A stretch of DNA of 44,348 nt from an uncultured Clostridia bacterium (GTDB lineage: Bacteria; Bacillota; Clostridia; Oscillospirales; Acutalibacteraceae). Location of the stretch: NCBI GenBank assembly GCA_947593615.1, contig CANQDR010000020.1, forward strand, positions 1-44,348. Reading direction: 5' to 3'. Shown here in pieces: positions 25,095-33,115 of the stretch (within the stretch, counting starts at the first letter, position 1; the number at the start of each line of letters is the position of its first letter). A program made the translations under genes and the position numbers. The notes beneath the pieces were generated by a model. That model ran no database searches. It was not told where the DNA came from and was given only the letters and a program-made list of their open reading frames with translations.

Positions 25095-26173
25095 AACAGC
25101 AGGATACCTCCCAGAAAGCCAATTGCAAACACTGCAAGTGCCACGATCGCAAAAAGAATTGCAAGCTTGCATTTTGAGATGGGGAGTTTGCCGTATGTTT
25201 TGCCGGTCTGACCGTTTATTGCAAACGGATAAATCTGATTATTATATTTATATGTAACAACCCAGACGGGAAGAAGTGTATAATTCCACGCTTCCAAATC
25301 AGTAGTGTCATTATAACTTTCGGTTACTACTCCCGTGTAACCGTTCATTGTGCCCTTTAAAAGCTGTTTACAGTAATCCTGTATGCGGCTGTTGACCGCC
25401 TGACTGATTTCATTTTTTTCAATGTCGCGCTTTTCAGCCTGGAATCCCGAAAGATAAGACATTGAAAATGGATGTGATTCCTGCAAATTAAAAGGATGAA
25501 CACCTTGGAGCATATCTCTGTTCTCGCTTTTGAGCGCACGTTCAAAGACATTCTTTACTATAAGATTGCCGCCGCGAACTACACGATAATTGCTTGTTTC
25601 CGTGTAACGCTTGTTGCCCGAACGCCATGTTCTTACCTTTTGTCCTATCGCAGTCATACTTGCCTGCTTTTGTGAGTCTACGTACCAATACGGAAAATAT
25701 ACTCCCGTAAGCTTTTCAAACTGTTTTTTGCTTGCAAAGCCTTTGGCGAGGAATATCTTTTTTTTGCACATTTCAAGAAACTTTTCAATTGCCTTTTCTT
25801 TTGAAAGCGCAAACGGAATTATACGGTCGGGCTTGAATTCTCCCGAAAGTCTGCCTCCCAGAACAACCGGGTTCTGGCAATAAAAGCACGTTGTAGCGGC
25901 GGTTGAAGCTGTTGTAACAACTTCTGCTCCGCAGCTGGGACAAGTGTATACAACCGCGTCCTCCTGCGGTTCTTGTCCCTGTGCAGAATTCTCTTGCGCA
26001 TTTTTCTCAGCCGTTTCAGCCTTACTTTCCTTTGCTTCTTTTTCGGCGTAAAGCTGCTGGATCTTTTCTTCGGCAAAATCCGACATACAGTATTCACAGC
26101 TAAACTGCTGTTTGTCGGGATTAAATTTTAAAGGACCTCCACAGTTCGGACACTTATAATTTATTGTAGCCAT
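25091..26173 (-). CDS. TFIIB-type zinc-ribbon membrane protein, YdjG-like
   Basis: 360 residues. Two zinc ribbons lie at the N-terminus (Cys8, 11, 26, 29 and Cys78, 81, 96, 99), separated by a charged Glu/Lys/Ala-rich helix. A central domain with FPYWYVD and LLPVWVVTYKYNN follows, and a C-terminal membrane helix (about 337-360). This layout matches YdjG-type proteins. It overlaps the TPM gene by four bases and follows the SPFH gene by 15 bp, so the three are one unit. Confidence 0.83.
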   Translation of the reverse strand: MATINYKCPNCGGPLKFNPDKQQFSCEYCMSDFAEEKIQQLYAEKEAKESKAETAEKNAQENSAQGQEPQEDAVVYTCPSCGAEVVTTASTAATTCFYCQNPVVLGGRLSGEFKPDRIIPFALSKEKAIEKFLEMCKKKIFLAKGFASKKQFEKLTGVYFPYWYVDSQKQASMTAIGQKVRTWRSGNKRYTETSNYRVVRGGNLIVKNVFERALKSENRDMLQGVHPFNLQESHPFSMSYLSGFQAEKRDIEKNEISQAVNSRIQDYCKQLLKGTMNGYTGVVTESYNDTTDLEAWNYTLLPVWVVTYKYNNQIYPFAINGQTGKTYGKLPISKCKLAILFAIVALAVFAIGFLGGILLL

Positions 26174-26188
26174 TTCCTTACCCTCTGA

Positions 26189-27427
26189 TTATGCCTTTGT
26201 GCCGCACTCGGGACAGAACTTTGCGTTTTCTCCAAGCTCTGCTCCGCAGTTTGTGCAGAAACGCTTCTTGGGTGCGTCGGGCTTTTTGCTTCCGCATTCA
26301 GAGCAGAATTTTCCTGTGTTTACCGCTCCGCACGAGCAAGTCCAGCTGTCTGCCGACGGCGCTGACGGCGCACTTTGAGGTGCAGTCTGCTGAGGTGCCG
26401 CCGGTTGAGGAGCAGTGGGCTGAGGCTGACGGTACTGAGGATTTTGCTGATATGCGCCCATAATATTTCCGCCTGCGTTCATACCCATTCCCATGCCCAT
26501 AAAGCCTGCCATAGCTCCGTTGGCATTTGAGCCTGCGTCTTTAAGTCCTTCTGAAATGTTTGCTGCAACATAACCCTGCTGAACAGCCGCGTCTGAGAGC
26601 ATTGCGCCCTTATTTCGCATATTGATAAGAGCCTGGCTTTCCTCGTCGTAGGAAACCTTAATTCCGACCGACACAACCTCCATACCTCTGAGCTGCGTCC
26701 ACTCTTCATCAAGAGTCTGGCTCATATACTTGCCGAGTTCGCGGCTTTTTGATGTAATAAAGCTTACGCGGTTTCCGTCAGCGGAATACTGGTTGATTGC
26801 AGAAGCAAGAGCTTCAATAAATTCATCGCAGTACTGCTGGTTCAGTTCCTGAAATTCAACGCTCCTGTTCTGAGTAATTGCCTCTCTCGGAATAACCTGT
26901 TCATAAAATTTAAACGGCTCGGTTATCTGAACCGAATATGTGCCGTGAGCGCGAATAAAAAGTTCTGCGTTGTAAAAATTATCAAAATAGTTGATAGCAT
27001 TGGGAGTGCCGAACTTAATGTTCTTCATCTCCTGCATATTAAGGTAAAATACGCGCTGTGACTGCGAAGTAATGCCGCCGAATTTTATACGGTTGAATGT
27101 TTCCTTAATCGTATCGCCGAACTGACCCGTAAATAGCGACGGCATTGAGCTGTTGTCAACCTTGAAGTAACCCGGCTCTGCGGTGAAGTCAACAATCTTT
27201 CCTCCGTCAATGAGAAGCATCATCTGCTTGTCATAAACGTGAATTATCGAGCCGTTTGACACAATGTTGTCCGACCCTTTTTTGTTCTGGCTTTTACCGT
27301 TTTGTGTAACCAGCTGACCGGGAACAATGCAGGTATTTTCTCCCATTGGCGACGGTTCAATGACCTCTTGCCAAGAATCTGCAAGTCCTCCGCCGATTGC
27401 GTTCATTGCTGCTCTTATAATGCCCAT
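26189..27427 (-). CDS. SPFH-domain protein with C-terminal zinc ribbons, YdjI-like
   Basis: 412 residues. The N-terminal SPFH/virion-core-like domain (about 1-280) includes MGIIRAAMNAIGGGLADSWQ, GTYSVQITEPFKFY and a KGAMLSDAAVQQGYVAANIS segment. A Gln/Pro/Ala-rich linker (about 320-360) leads to two zinc ribbons (WTCSCG, FCSECGSKKPD; FCTNCGAELGE, FCPECGTKA). SPFH proteins scaffold membrane microdomains, and YdjI of B. subtilis binds YdjG/YdjH. AGGAG precedes the ATG. Confidence 0.85.
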   Translation of the reverse strand: MGIIRAAMNAIGGGLADSWQEVIEPSPMGENTCIVPGQLVTQNGKSQNKKGSDNIVSNGSIIHVYDKQMMLLIDGGKIVDFTAEPGYFKVDNSSMPSLFTGQFGDTIKETFNRIKFGGITSQSQRVFYLNMQEMKNIKFGTPNAINYFDNFYNAELFIRAHGTYSVQITEPFKFYEQVIPREAITQNRSVEFQELNQQYCDEFIEALASAINQYSADGNRVSFITSKSRELGKYMSQTLDEEWTQLRGMEVVSVGIKVSYDEESQALINMRNKGAMLSDAAVQQGYVAANISEGLKDAGSNANGAMAGFMGMGMGMNAGGNIMGAYQQNPQYRQPQPTAPQPAAPQQTAPQSAPSAPSADSWTCSCGAVNTGKFCSECGSKKPDAPKKRFCTNCGAELGENAKFCPECGTKA

Positions 27428-27507
27428 AATATTTCTCCTTTTGTTTTATATTTTAATAGATTTTTTATTACAATTCAATCTATAAAATTTTACATTGTTA
27501 AGTATTG

Positions 27508-28284
27508 TCAAAACTGACGTTTTTGCGTCGTCTGTTCGTTAACCGAGTCAAATTTCCATGCGCGTACGTTTACCTCGACAATGGAAGTTCCGCAGTACTC
27601 GCAGAACTTTATGCCGAGATTTTTTATCGGCGCTCCGCAGTTGGGACAGTTTATTCCCAGACTTTCGCCGTTGTTTTCTACCTTGTCTGCATCCTGAACA
27701 TAGACAAGCCCTACCTCATAAACCGTCTGCTGCTTCATATTTTTGTCACCGAAAACCAAGTTTCCGCTTTCATCCTCAGCATAAGAATAATATCCTACTG
27801 AAAGTTCAAAAATCACCGTAACTGTCGCGCCGTTTTTTATGTACCGTGCAATCTGCGTATCATGAATAACAACCTGATTGAACACGTGCGTAACATTGCG
27901 CGAATTCAAATCTTCGATAATACCCTGAACATAATTTTTAAGGGTAAGCGAACATTCCTCTGTAAGAGCAGAGGCCTTTTTGGTCTGTACGGCAGTAAAA
28001 TAACTTCTCAAAAGTGATTTAGCCTTGTTTTTGTAAAGCTCATAGTCAAACTGGGGAAAGTCCCTCAGTATCTGGGGAAGATAAACAGACGTCATTGAAT
28101 GAAGCGAGCGGGGTGTTTCGCTCATCTGCTGTTTCTGCTGATTTACGCCGTCAATAAACGAGTCTGTTCCGAACATAGAGCGTGAAATATCTCTAATTTT
28201 ATTTCTTATTGCGATTACCGCGATAAGCACCGCAATTACCGACAGAAAAATAACAACAAGAGTTATGATTATTCCTGAGCTCAA
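27508..28284 (-). CDS. Tim44-like protein with membrane anchor and zinc ribbon
   Basis: 258 residues starting at TTG with GGAGGG eight bases ahead. One N-terminal helix (residues 3-28), then a Tim44-like region (YLPQILRDFPQFDYE, KSLLRSYFTAVQTK), then a zinc ribbon (INCPNCGAPI, KFCEYCGTS) near residues 212-235. It sits 80 bp ahead of the SPFH gene and shares its zinc-ribbon style, so I take it as the first member of the cluster. It is not part of the B. subtilis ydj operon as I recall it. Confidence 0.75.
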   Translation of the reverse strand: MSSGIIITLVVIFLSVIAVLIAVIAIRNKIRDISRSMFGTDSFIDGVNQQKQQMSETPRSLHSMTSVYLPQILRDFPQFDYELYKNKAKSLLRSYFTAVQTKKASALTEECSLTLKNYVQGIIEDLNSRNVTHVFNQVVIHDTQIARYIKNGATVTVIFELSVGYYSYAEDESGNLVFGDKNMKQQTVYEVGLVYVQDADKVENNGESLGINCPNCGAPIKNLGIKFCEYCGTSIVEVNVRAWKFDSVNEQTTQKRQF

Positions 28285-28330
28285 AATTCACCCTCCATAT
28301 ATGTTTTTATGCGAATATGCGAAAAAATTT

Positions 28331-30109
28331 TTATTCTTCTTCCTGTTTTATCTGAATACCTAAAACATCAAGGCTTTCTTTGTCTACGCTTGCAGGGCAG
28401 GACGACATAAGCTCGCTTGCGTTCTGAACCTTTGGGAACGCCGTGACGTCGCGCAGGCTGTCTGCGCCGCACATAAGCATTATAACTCGGTCAAGACCGA
28501 TACCCATTCCGCCGTGAGGCGGCGCGCCGTACTTGTATGCTTCAACAAGGAAGCCGAATTTAGCCTCGATTTCCTCATCCGTAAGTTTTAAAGCTCTGAA
28601 CATCTTCTGCTGAAGCTCGGGGTCGGTAATACGCATTGAACCGCTTGAAAGCTCAATACCGTTGAGCGTGAGGTCGAATGCCTTTGCAATTACCTTTGAC
28701 GGGTCGTTATCAAGATATTGCAGGCAGTCCTCCTTAGGCATTGTGAACGGATGGTGCATTGCAAGCCACTCTCCGCTTTCTTCGTCATATTCAAAGAACG
28801 GGAAGTCAACAATCCACAAAAACTTAAACTCATCTGGTATAATCTCAAGGCGCTTTGCAATCATAAGTCTGAGTGCGCCGAGCGTTGAAAGCACGGTGCT
28901 TGTTTTGTCGGCAACAATTAAAATAACGTCGCCCTTTTCAGCGCCGAGTCGTTCATAAATTGCGTTAAGCTCATCATCTGTCATAAACTTCTTAAACGAA
29001 GCATTCGGCTCGTCAACCCATCTTACATACGCAAGACCCTTTGCTCCAATACCCTTTACATATTCGGTGAGCTTGTCGATTTCCTTTCTTGTGTAAACCG
29101 ACGCAGCATTTTTTGCCGTTATAGCTCTTACCGAACCGCCGTTTTCGATCGCGCCCGTAAACACGCCGAAACCGCAGTCCTTTACGAGGTCGGATATATC
29201 CTTGATTTTCATATCAAAGCGAATATCAGGCTTGTCTGAGCCGTAGTTTTCCATAGCCTCTTTATATGTCATTCTTTCAAACGGAGTTTCAAGGTCTTTG
29301 CCGAGAACTTCCTTGAAAAGTCTTTTGAAAAGGCCCTCGTTGATTTCCAGAATATCTTCAACGTCAACAAAAGAAAGCTCCATATCAATCTGAGTAAATT
29401 CAGGCTGTCTGTCGGCGCGCAAGTCCTCGTCGCGGAAACATCGCGCAAGCTGAATGTAGCGGTCAAAGCCCGAAACCATCAGAAGCTGTTTGTAAATCTG
29501 AGGGGACTGCGGAAGCGCATAGAACTTGCCGTTGTGAATCCTTGACGGGACAAGGTAGTCACGCGCACCCTCAGGAGTAGATTTAATCATCATTGGAGTT
29601 TCAATCTCAACAAAACCGTTTTCATAGAAATAATCACGCGCAACCTTTGACACTTTGCTTCTGAGCATAAGATTGTTTAGCAGAGGTCTGCGGCGCAAGT
29701 CAAGATAACGGTATTTAAGACGAAGCTCCTCGTTTGTGCTTGTTTCGTCAACAACCTCAAACGGCGGCGTCTGCGCCTTTGAAAGCACTCTTAAATCGCT
29801 GACAACGATTTCTATTTCTCCCGTGGGGATCTCCATATTTTTTGAGCTTCTTTCGCAAACCGTTCCCTTTGCAGCAAGCACAAATTCACTGCGGCAGGAA
29901 AAAGCCTTATCAAAAATTTCTTTATCTGTCTTATCGTTAAAGGCAAGCTGTACAATGCCTGTACGGTCACGCAAATCAATGAATATAAGCTGACCCAAAT
30001 CACGGCAGCGCTGTACCCAGCCGCATACCGTAACTTCTTTGCCAACGTCGGAAATTCTTAGATCTCCGCAATAATTTGTACGCTTCAAGCCTGTCATAAA
30101 TTCTGCCAT
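28331..30109 (-). CDS. aspS: Aspartyl-tRNA synthetase
   Basis: 592 residues, the normal length for the bacterial type with the GAD insertion. The N-terminal OB fold (VTVCGWVQRCRDLGQLIFID) binds the anticodon; class II motif 2 is FRDEDLRADRQPEFTQID and motif 3 is GMGIGLDRVIMLM. It charges tRNA-Asp; whether it also charges tRNA-Asn cannot be seen from the window. AAGGAG lies upstream of the ATG. It follows hisS by 87 bp, a common pairing in Firmicutes. Confidence 0.95.
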   Translation of the reverse strand: MAEFMTGLKRTNYCGDLRISDVGKEVTVCGWVQRCRDLGQLIFIDLRDRTGIVQLAFNDKTDKEIFDKAFSCRSEFVLAAKGTVCERSSKNMEIPTGEIEIVVSDLRVLSKAQTPPFEVVDETSTNEELRLKYRYLDLRRRPLLNNLMLRSKVSKVARDYFYENGFVEIETPMMIKSTPEGARDYLVPSRIHNGKFYALPQSPQIYKQLLMVSGFDRYIQLARCFRDEDLRADRQPEFTQIDMELSFVDVEDILEINEGLFKRLFKEVLGKDLETPFERMTYKEAMENYGSDKPDIRFDMKIKDISDLVKDCGFGVFTGAIENGGSVRAITAKNAASVYTRKEIDKLTEYVKGIGAKGLAYVRWVDEPNASFKKFMTDDELNAIYERLGAEKGDVILIVADKTSTVLSTLGALRLMIAKRLEIIPDEFKFLWIVDFPFFEYDEESGEWLAMHHPFTMPKEDCLQYLDNDPSKVIAKAFDLTLNGIELSSGSMRITDPELQQKMFRALKLTDEEIEAKFGFLVEAYKYGAPPHGGMGIGLDRVIMLMCGADSLRDVTAFPKVQNASELMSSCPASVDKESLDVLGIQIKQEEE

Positions 30110-30196
30110 TATATGTATTTCTCCTTTTTTAGCCGAGCCTTTTAATTAAATCGAATTTTTAGTTTTTATAATTATTCATCTGTTATGCCTGATTTA

Positions 30197-31504
30197 TCAA
30201 ATAAAGCCGCCGACAATTGAGTCTGATTGACTTTCAAACAAAATGGCCGCAAACTGTTCCAAAAATGTTTCATCAAGCTTAATTTGTTTTTGCTCGCCTG
30301 TTTCCATATCCTTAATATTTGCAGCGCCCTGCTCAATTTCATTGTCACCGAGTACCATTGAATATTTTGCGCCGATTTTATCGGCATACTTCATTTGCGC
30401 CCTCAGTCCTCTGCCTATAACGTCGGTCTCGGCAATCATTCCGCTCTCTCTGACCTGTTTAAGCAATTCAAATGCCTTTGCTTTTGCACCCTCGCCCATT
30501 GTGGCGATGTAAAGCTTGCATTCGTCGAAATCGGGAATTTCAATGTCCTGCTTTTCCATAACCATAAGCAGTCTTTCAAGTCCCATTGCAAAGCCGAGCG
30601 ACGGCATATGCTTTCCGCCCAGCTCTTCGATAAGTCCGTCATAACGGCCGCCGCCGCACACCGTTCCCTGCGCGCCTATACAGTCGGTGACAAATTCAAA
30701 AACTGTTTTGGTGTAATAATCAAGACCTCTTACAATTGTGGGATTTACAATATATTTAACGCCTGCTGCGTCAAGATATTTCTGAACGGATGCAAAATGC
30801 TCCTCACATTCATCGCAGAGATAATCTGTAATTTTAGGTGCGCCCTCTGCAATCTTTGAGCATATGGGACTTTTGCAGTCAAGTATTCTCATAGGATTTT
30901 TCTCAAGACGTGAAAGACAGGTTTCACAAAGCTCGCTTTTATAATCCTCAAAATATGCCCTGAGCGCTTCGTGATACTTTGCCCGACATTCCGGACAGCC
31001 GATTGAATTTATTTCAAGGCGGAGCTGTTTAATTTCGAGCCTGTCGAAAATTGACTGTGCTGCGCATATAAGCTCTGCGTCGGCAACAGGAGACTGCGTG
31101 CCGTACTCTTCCAGCCCGAACTGGTGAAATTCTCTGAGCCTGCCTGCCTGCGGCTTTTCATAGCGATAGCAGGAAACAAAATAGCTCGCCTTAATCGGCA
31201 ACCCTTCATTTTCAAGCGCATGTTCGAGCACTGCTCTTGCCGCACCGGCAGTACCCTCGGGGCGAAGCGTAACGCTTTCGCCTCCCTTTGTTTCAAAGGT
31301 GTACATCTCTTTCTGCACAACGTCAGTCGTCTGACCTACACCGCGCGCAAAAAGCTCAGTATGCTCAAAAACAGGGGTGCGTATTTCTTTAAATCCGTAA
31401 TTTTTTGCTTCTTCTCTCATTATCTGCTCGACAAACTGCCAGCGATAGCTTTCTTTGGGAAGAACGTCCTCTGTTCCTTTTATTTTCTTGGTGATTAATG
31501 CCAT
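30197..31504 (-). CDS. hisS: Histidyl-tRNA synthetase
   Basis: 435 residues. Motif 2 is CYRYEKPQAGRLREFHQFG; the histidine-specific motif is VRGLDYYTKTVFEF, and motif 3 is in GFAMGLERL. The C-terminal anticodon-binding domain is present. CGGAGG lies before the ATG. The spacer upstream is 106 bp and mostly the mgsA-side terminator; I see no T-box leader. Confidence 0.95.
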   Translation of the reverse strand: MALITKKIKGTEDVLPKESYRWQFVEQIMREEAKNYGFKEIRTPVFEHTELFARGVGQTTDVVQKEMYTFETKGGESVTLRPEGTAGAARAVLEHALENEGLPIKASYFVSCYRYEKPQAGRLREFHQFGLEEYGTQSPVADAELICAAQSIFDRLEIKQLRLEINSIGCPECRAKYHEALRAYFEDYKSELCETCLSRLEKNPMRILDCKSPICSKIAEGAPKITDYLCDECEEHFASVQKYLDAAGVKYIVNPTIVRGLDYYTKTVFEFVTDCIGAQGTVCGGGRYDGLIEELGGKHMPSLGFAMGLERLLMVMEKQDIEIPDFDECKLYIATMGEGAKAKAFELLKQVRESGMIAETDVIGRGLRAQMKYADKIGAKYSMVLGDNEIEQGAANIKDMETGEQKQIKLDETFLEQFAAILFESQSDSIVGGFI

Positions 31505-31564
31505 AATTTCCTCCGCAAATTACACTTTTTATTACAATATGAAAATATCCGTAAAAACACAACA

Positions 31565-31589
31565 ATCGGGCAGCATTGTGCCACCCGAT
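31565..31589 (-). terminator. Probable terminator of the minD-mgsA-like unit
   Basis: Hairpin with outer arms ATCGGG/CCCGAT and an imperfect inner stem, followed on the - strand by TGTTGTGTTTTTAC. It lies between the mgsA-like gene and hisS. Confidence 0.6.
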
Positions 31590-31610
31590 ATGGAAAAATC
31601 TATATTGTTT

Positions 31611-32006
31611 TTATTTTAAAATATTTCTCCAGTCAAGGTCGCCTCTTTCAAGTCCGTGAATTAACACTTCAGCCGTTGCTATATTGGTTGCAACAGGAAT
31701 ATTGTGCATATCGCACAGTCGAAGCATATTCATATCGTTCGGTTCGTTAGGCTTGGGGCTGAGCGGATCTCTGAAAAACAAAAGCATATCAATCTCATTG
31801 CAGGCAATTCGTGCTGCAATCTGCTGGCTTCCTCCCTGTGAACCTGCAAGGAATTTCTGAATGGTAAGACCTGTAGCCTCTGAAACTATTTTACCCGTAG
31901 TGCCCGTAGCACAAAGATTGTTGCGGCTGAGCACACCGCAGTAAGCTATACAAAACTGAACCATAAGTTCTTTCTTTTCATCATGAGCAATAAGGGCAAT
32001 ATTCAT
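31611..32006 (-). CDS. Methylglyoxal-synthase-like protein lacking catalytic residues
   Basis: 131 residues with the MGS fold signature: IALIAHD (His8, Asp9), the phosphate-binding ATGTTG (33-38), FFRDPL and IPVATN. Compared from memory with Escherichia coli MgsA, three catalytic positions are changed: Asp71 is Ser60 (GGSQQI for GGDQQV), His98 is Asn87 and Asp101 is Asn90. I confirmed all three codons on the - strand (AGC, AAC, AAC). E. coli MgsA makes methylglyoxal from dihydroxyacetone phosphate; this copy is unlikely to. It may be a phosphate-sensing pseudoenzyme or have another reaction. It follows minD by 39 bp. Confidence 0.82.
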   Translation of the reverse strand: MNIALIAHDEKKELMVQFCIAYCGVLSRNNLCATGTTGKIVSEATGLTIQKFLAGSQGGSQQIAARIACNEIDMLLFFRDPLSPKPNEPNDMNMLRLCDMHNIPVATNIATAEVLIHGLERGDLDWRNILK

Positions 32007-32045
32007 ATCCGACTTCCTCCAAATCTTATTTTAAATTTCTTAATT

Positions 32046-32786
32046 TCATCCTTTAAATGCCAGCGGTACGCGCTGACCCTCGAGCCGCAGCGCAAGGCAG
32101 TCAAACACAGACGCCGCCGCACTCCAGTTAAGTCCTGCAACACCTCTCTGCATAATAACCGAGATGCGTATATCAAACGGCACAAGCGCAATAAGCTGAG
32201 TTTGTACGGCATCAATTACATCGTCGAGGTCGTTGTAAAAACCGAGCTGATTGAACATTTTGCGGTCAAAACGATTTATGACAAGACGAATGTCATTTAT
32301 GCCGAGCGCGTCAAGTTTTTTTCTGATTTTCACTCCGCCCCTGACGCTTGTCGGTTCAGCATTGGCAACAATCAAAGCTTTGTCAGCTGGTGCCGCCGCA
32401 GTAATAAAGCCTGAACCGATTCCGGCAGGTGAATCTATTATAACAAAATCAAAATCATTTTTTACTGTACCGACAAGCTGTTTGAATACCGAGGGACTGA
32501 GTTCATTTTCAGTATCAAACGGCGCCGCCATAAGATAGAGATTTTCGTTATTTTTACTTTTGTAGATAGCTTCCTCAAATGAACAGTTGCCGCACACAGC
32601 GTCAGATGCGTCAAAAAGAATGTCCTGCTCCATATCAAGCATAATATCAAGACCGCGCATTCCGCAGTCACAGTCGATAAGCAAAACCTTTTTCCCCTGT
32701 TTTACAAGCGCAACAGACAGACAAATGCAAACAGTTGATTTTCCTGTTCCGCCTTTTCCTGAAGCAACAACTATTATATTATTCAT
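32046..32786 (-). CDS. minD: MinD-like septum-site ATPase
   Basis: 246 residues of the deviant-Walker ParA/MinD family: SGKGGTGKST at 9-18 with the signature Lys, LIDCDCGMRGLDIML, and IDSPAGIGSGF. MinD dimerises with ATP on the membrane and places the division site with MinC. Canonical MinD proteins end in an amphipathic membrane helix after about residue 250; this one stops at LALRLEGQRVPLAFKG and shows no such helix. Neither minC nor minE is adjacent, although clostridial loci usually have them here. AGAGGTAG precedes the ATG. Confidence 0.85.
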   Translation of the reverse strand: MNNIIVVASGKGGTGKSTVCICLSVALVKQGKKVLLIDCDCGMRGLDIMLDMEQDILFDASDAVCGNCSFEEAIYKSKNNENLYLMAAPFDTENELSPSVFKQLVGTVKNDFDFVIIDSPAGIGSGFITAAAPADKALIVANAEPTSVRGGVKIRKKLDALGINDIRLVINRFDRKMFNQLGFYNDLDDVIDAVQTQLIALVPFDIRISVIMQRGVAGLNWSAAASVFDCLALRLEGQRVPLAFKG

Positions 32787-32806
32787 AATTATACTACCTC
32801 TGCTTT

Positions 32807-32835
32807 ATTCTATCACAAAAACTGTAAAAGAGCAA
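32807..32835 (-). promoter_or_regulatory. Probable promoter of minD
   Basis: On the - strand TTGCTC (32830-32835) and TAGAAT (32807-32812) with a 17-bp spacer, 20 bp before the start codon. minD is thus separable from the mre-PBP2 transcript. The spacer 32787-33103 otherwise holds only AT-rich sequence and the repeat units noted at 33018-33115. Confidence 0.6.
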
Positions 32836-33017
32836 CAAATGAACACAATTTTTCTCAAACAAATTTCTTGCGCCTATTTTAGTCATTGTTGCTAAATACT
32901 TTTAGTGTTTTTTACTATATGCACAAATATTTTAGAAAATTTGCGCAGAACTGACCATTTCAGGTTGGGAATTTTTAACTTTTAAACAACATTATAAAAT
33001 GCTGATTTTTAATCATA

Positions 33018-33115
33018 AACCTATCTGCCCTGCTAAAAAACATGCAGTAAGTTTATCATGGTTATACAATTCTCAGGATACTAAGTCTTTTAAAATAATA
33101 GACCTATCTACCCGA
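33018..33115 (+). repeat. Two repeat units related to the mreB-mreC array
   Basis: AACCTATCTGCCCTGC (from 33018) and GACCTATCTACCCGATTT (from 33101) are about 83 bp apart and match the core ACCTATCTGCTCGA of the array at 36631-36952, in the same orientation. The second overlaps the PBP2 stop codon, as the array begins next to the mreB stop. Confidence 0.5.

Noticed and set aside
31505..31610. T-box riboswitch upstream of hisS-aspS
   Set aside because: The spacer is only 106 bp and is largely taken by the terminator of the previous gene; no T-box motif or specifier stem was found.
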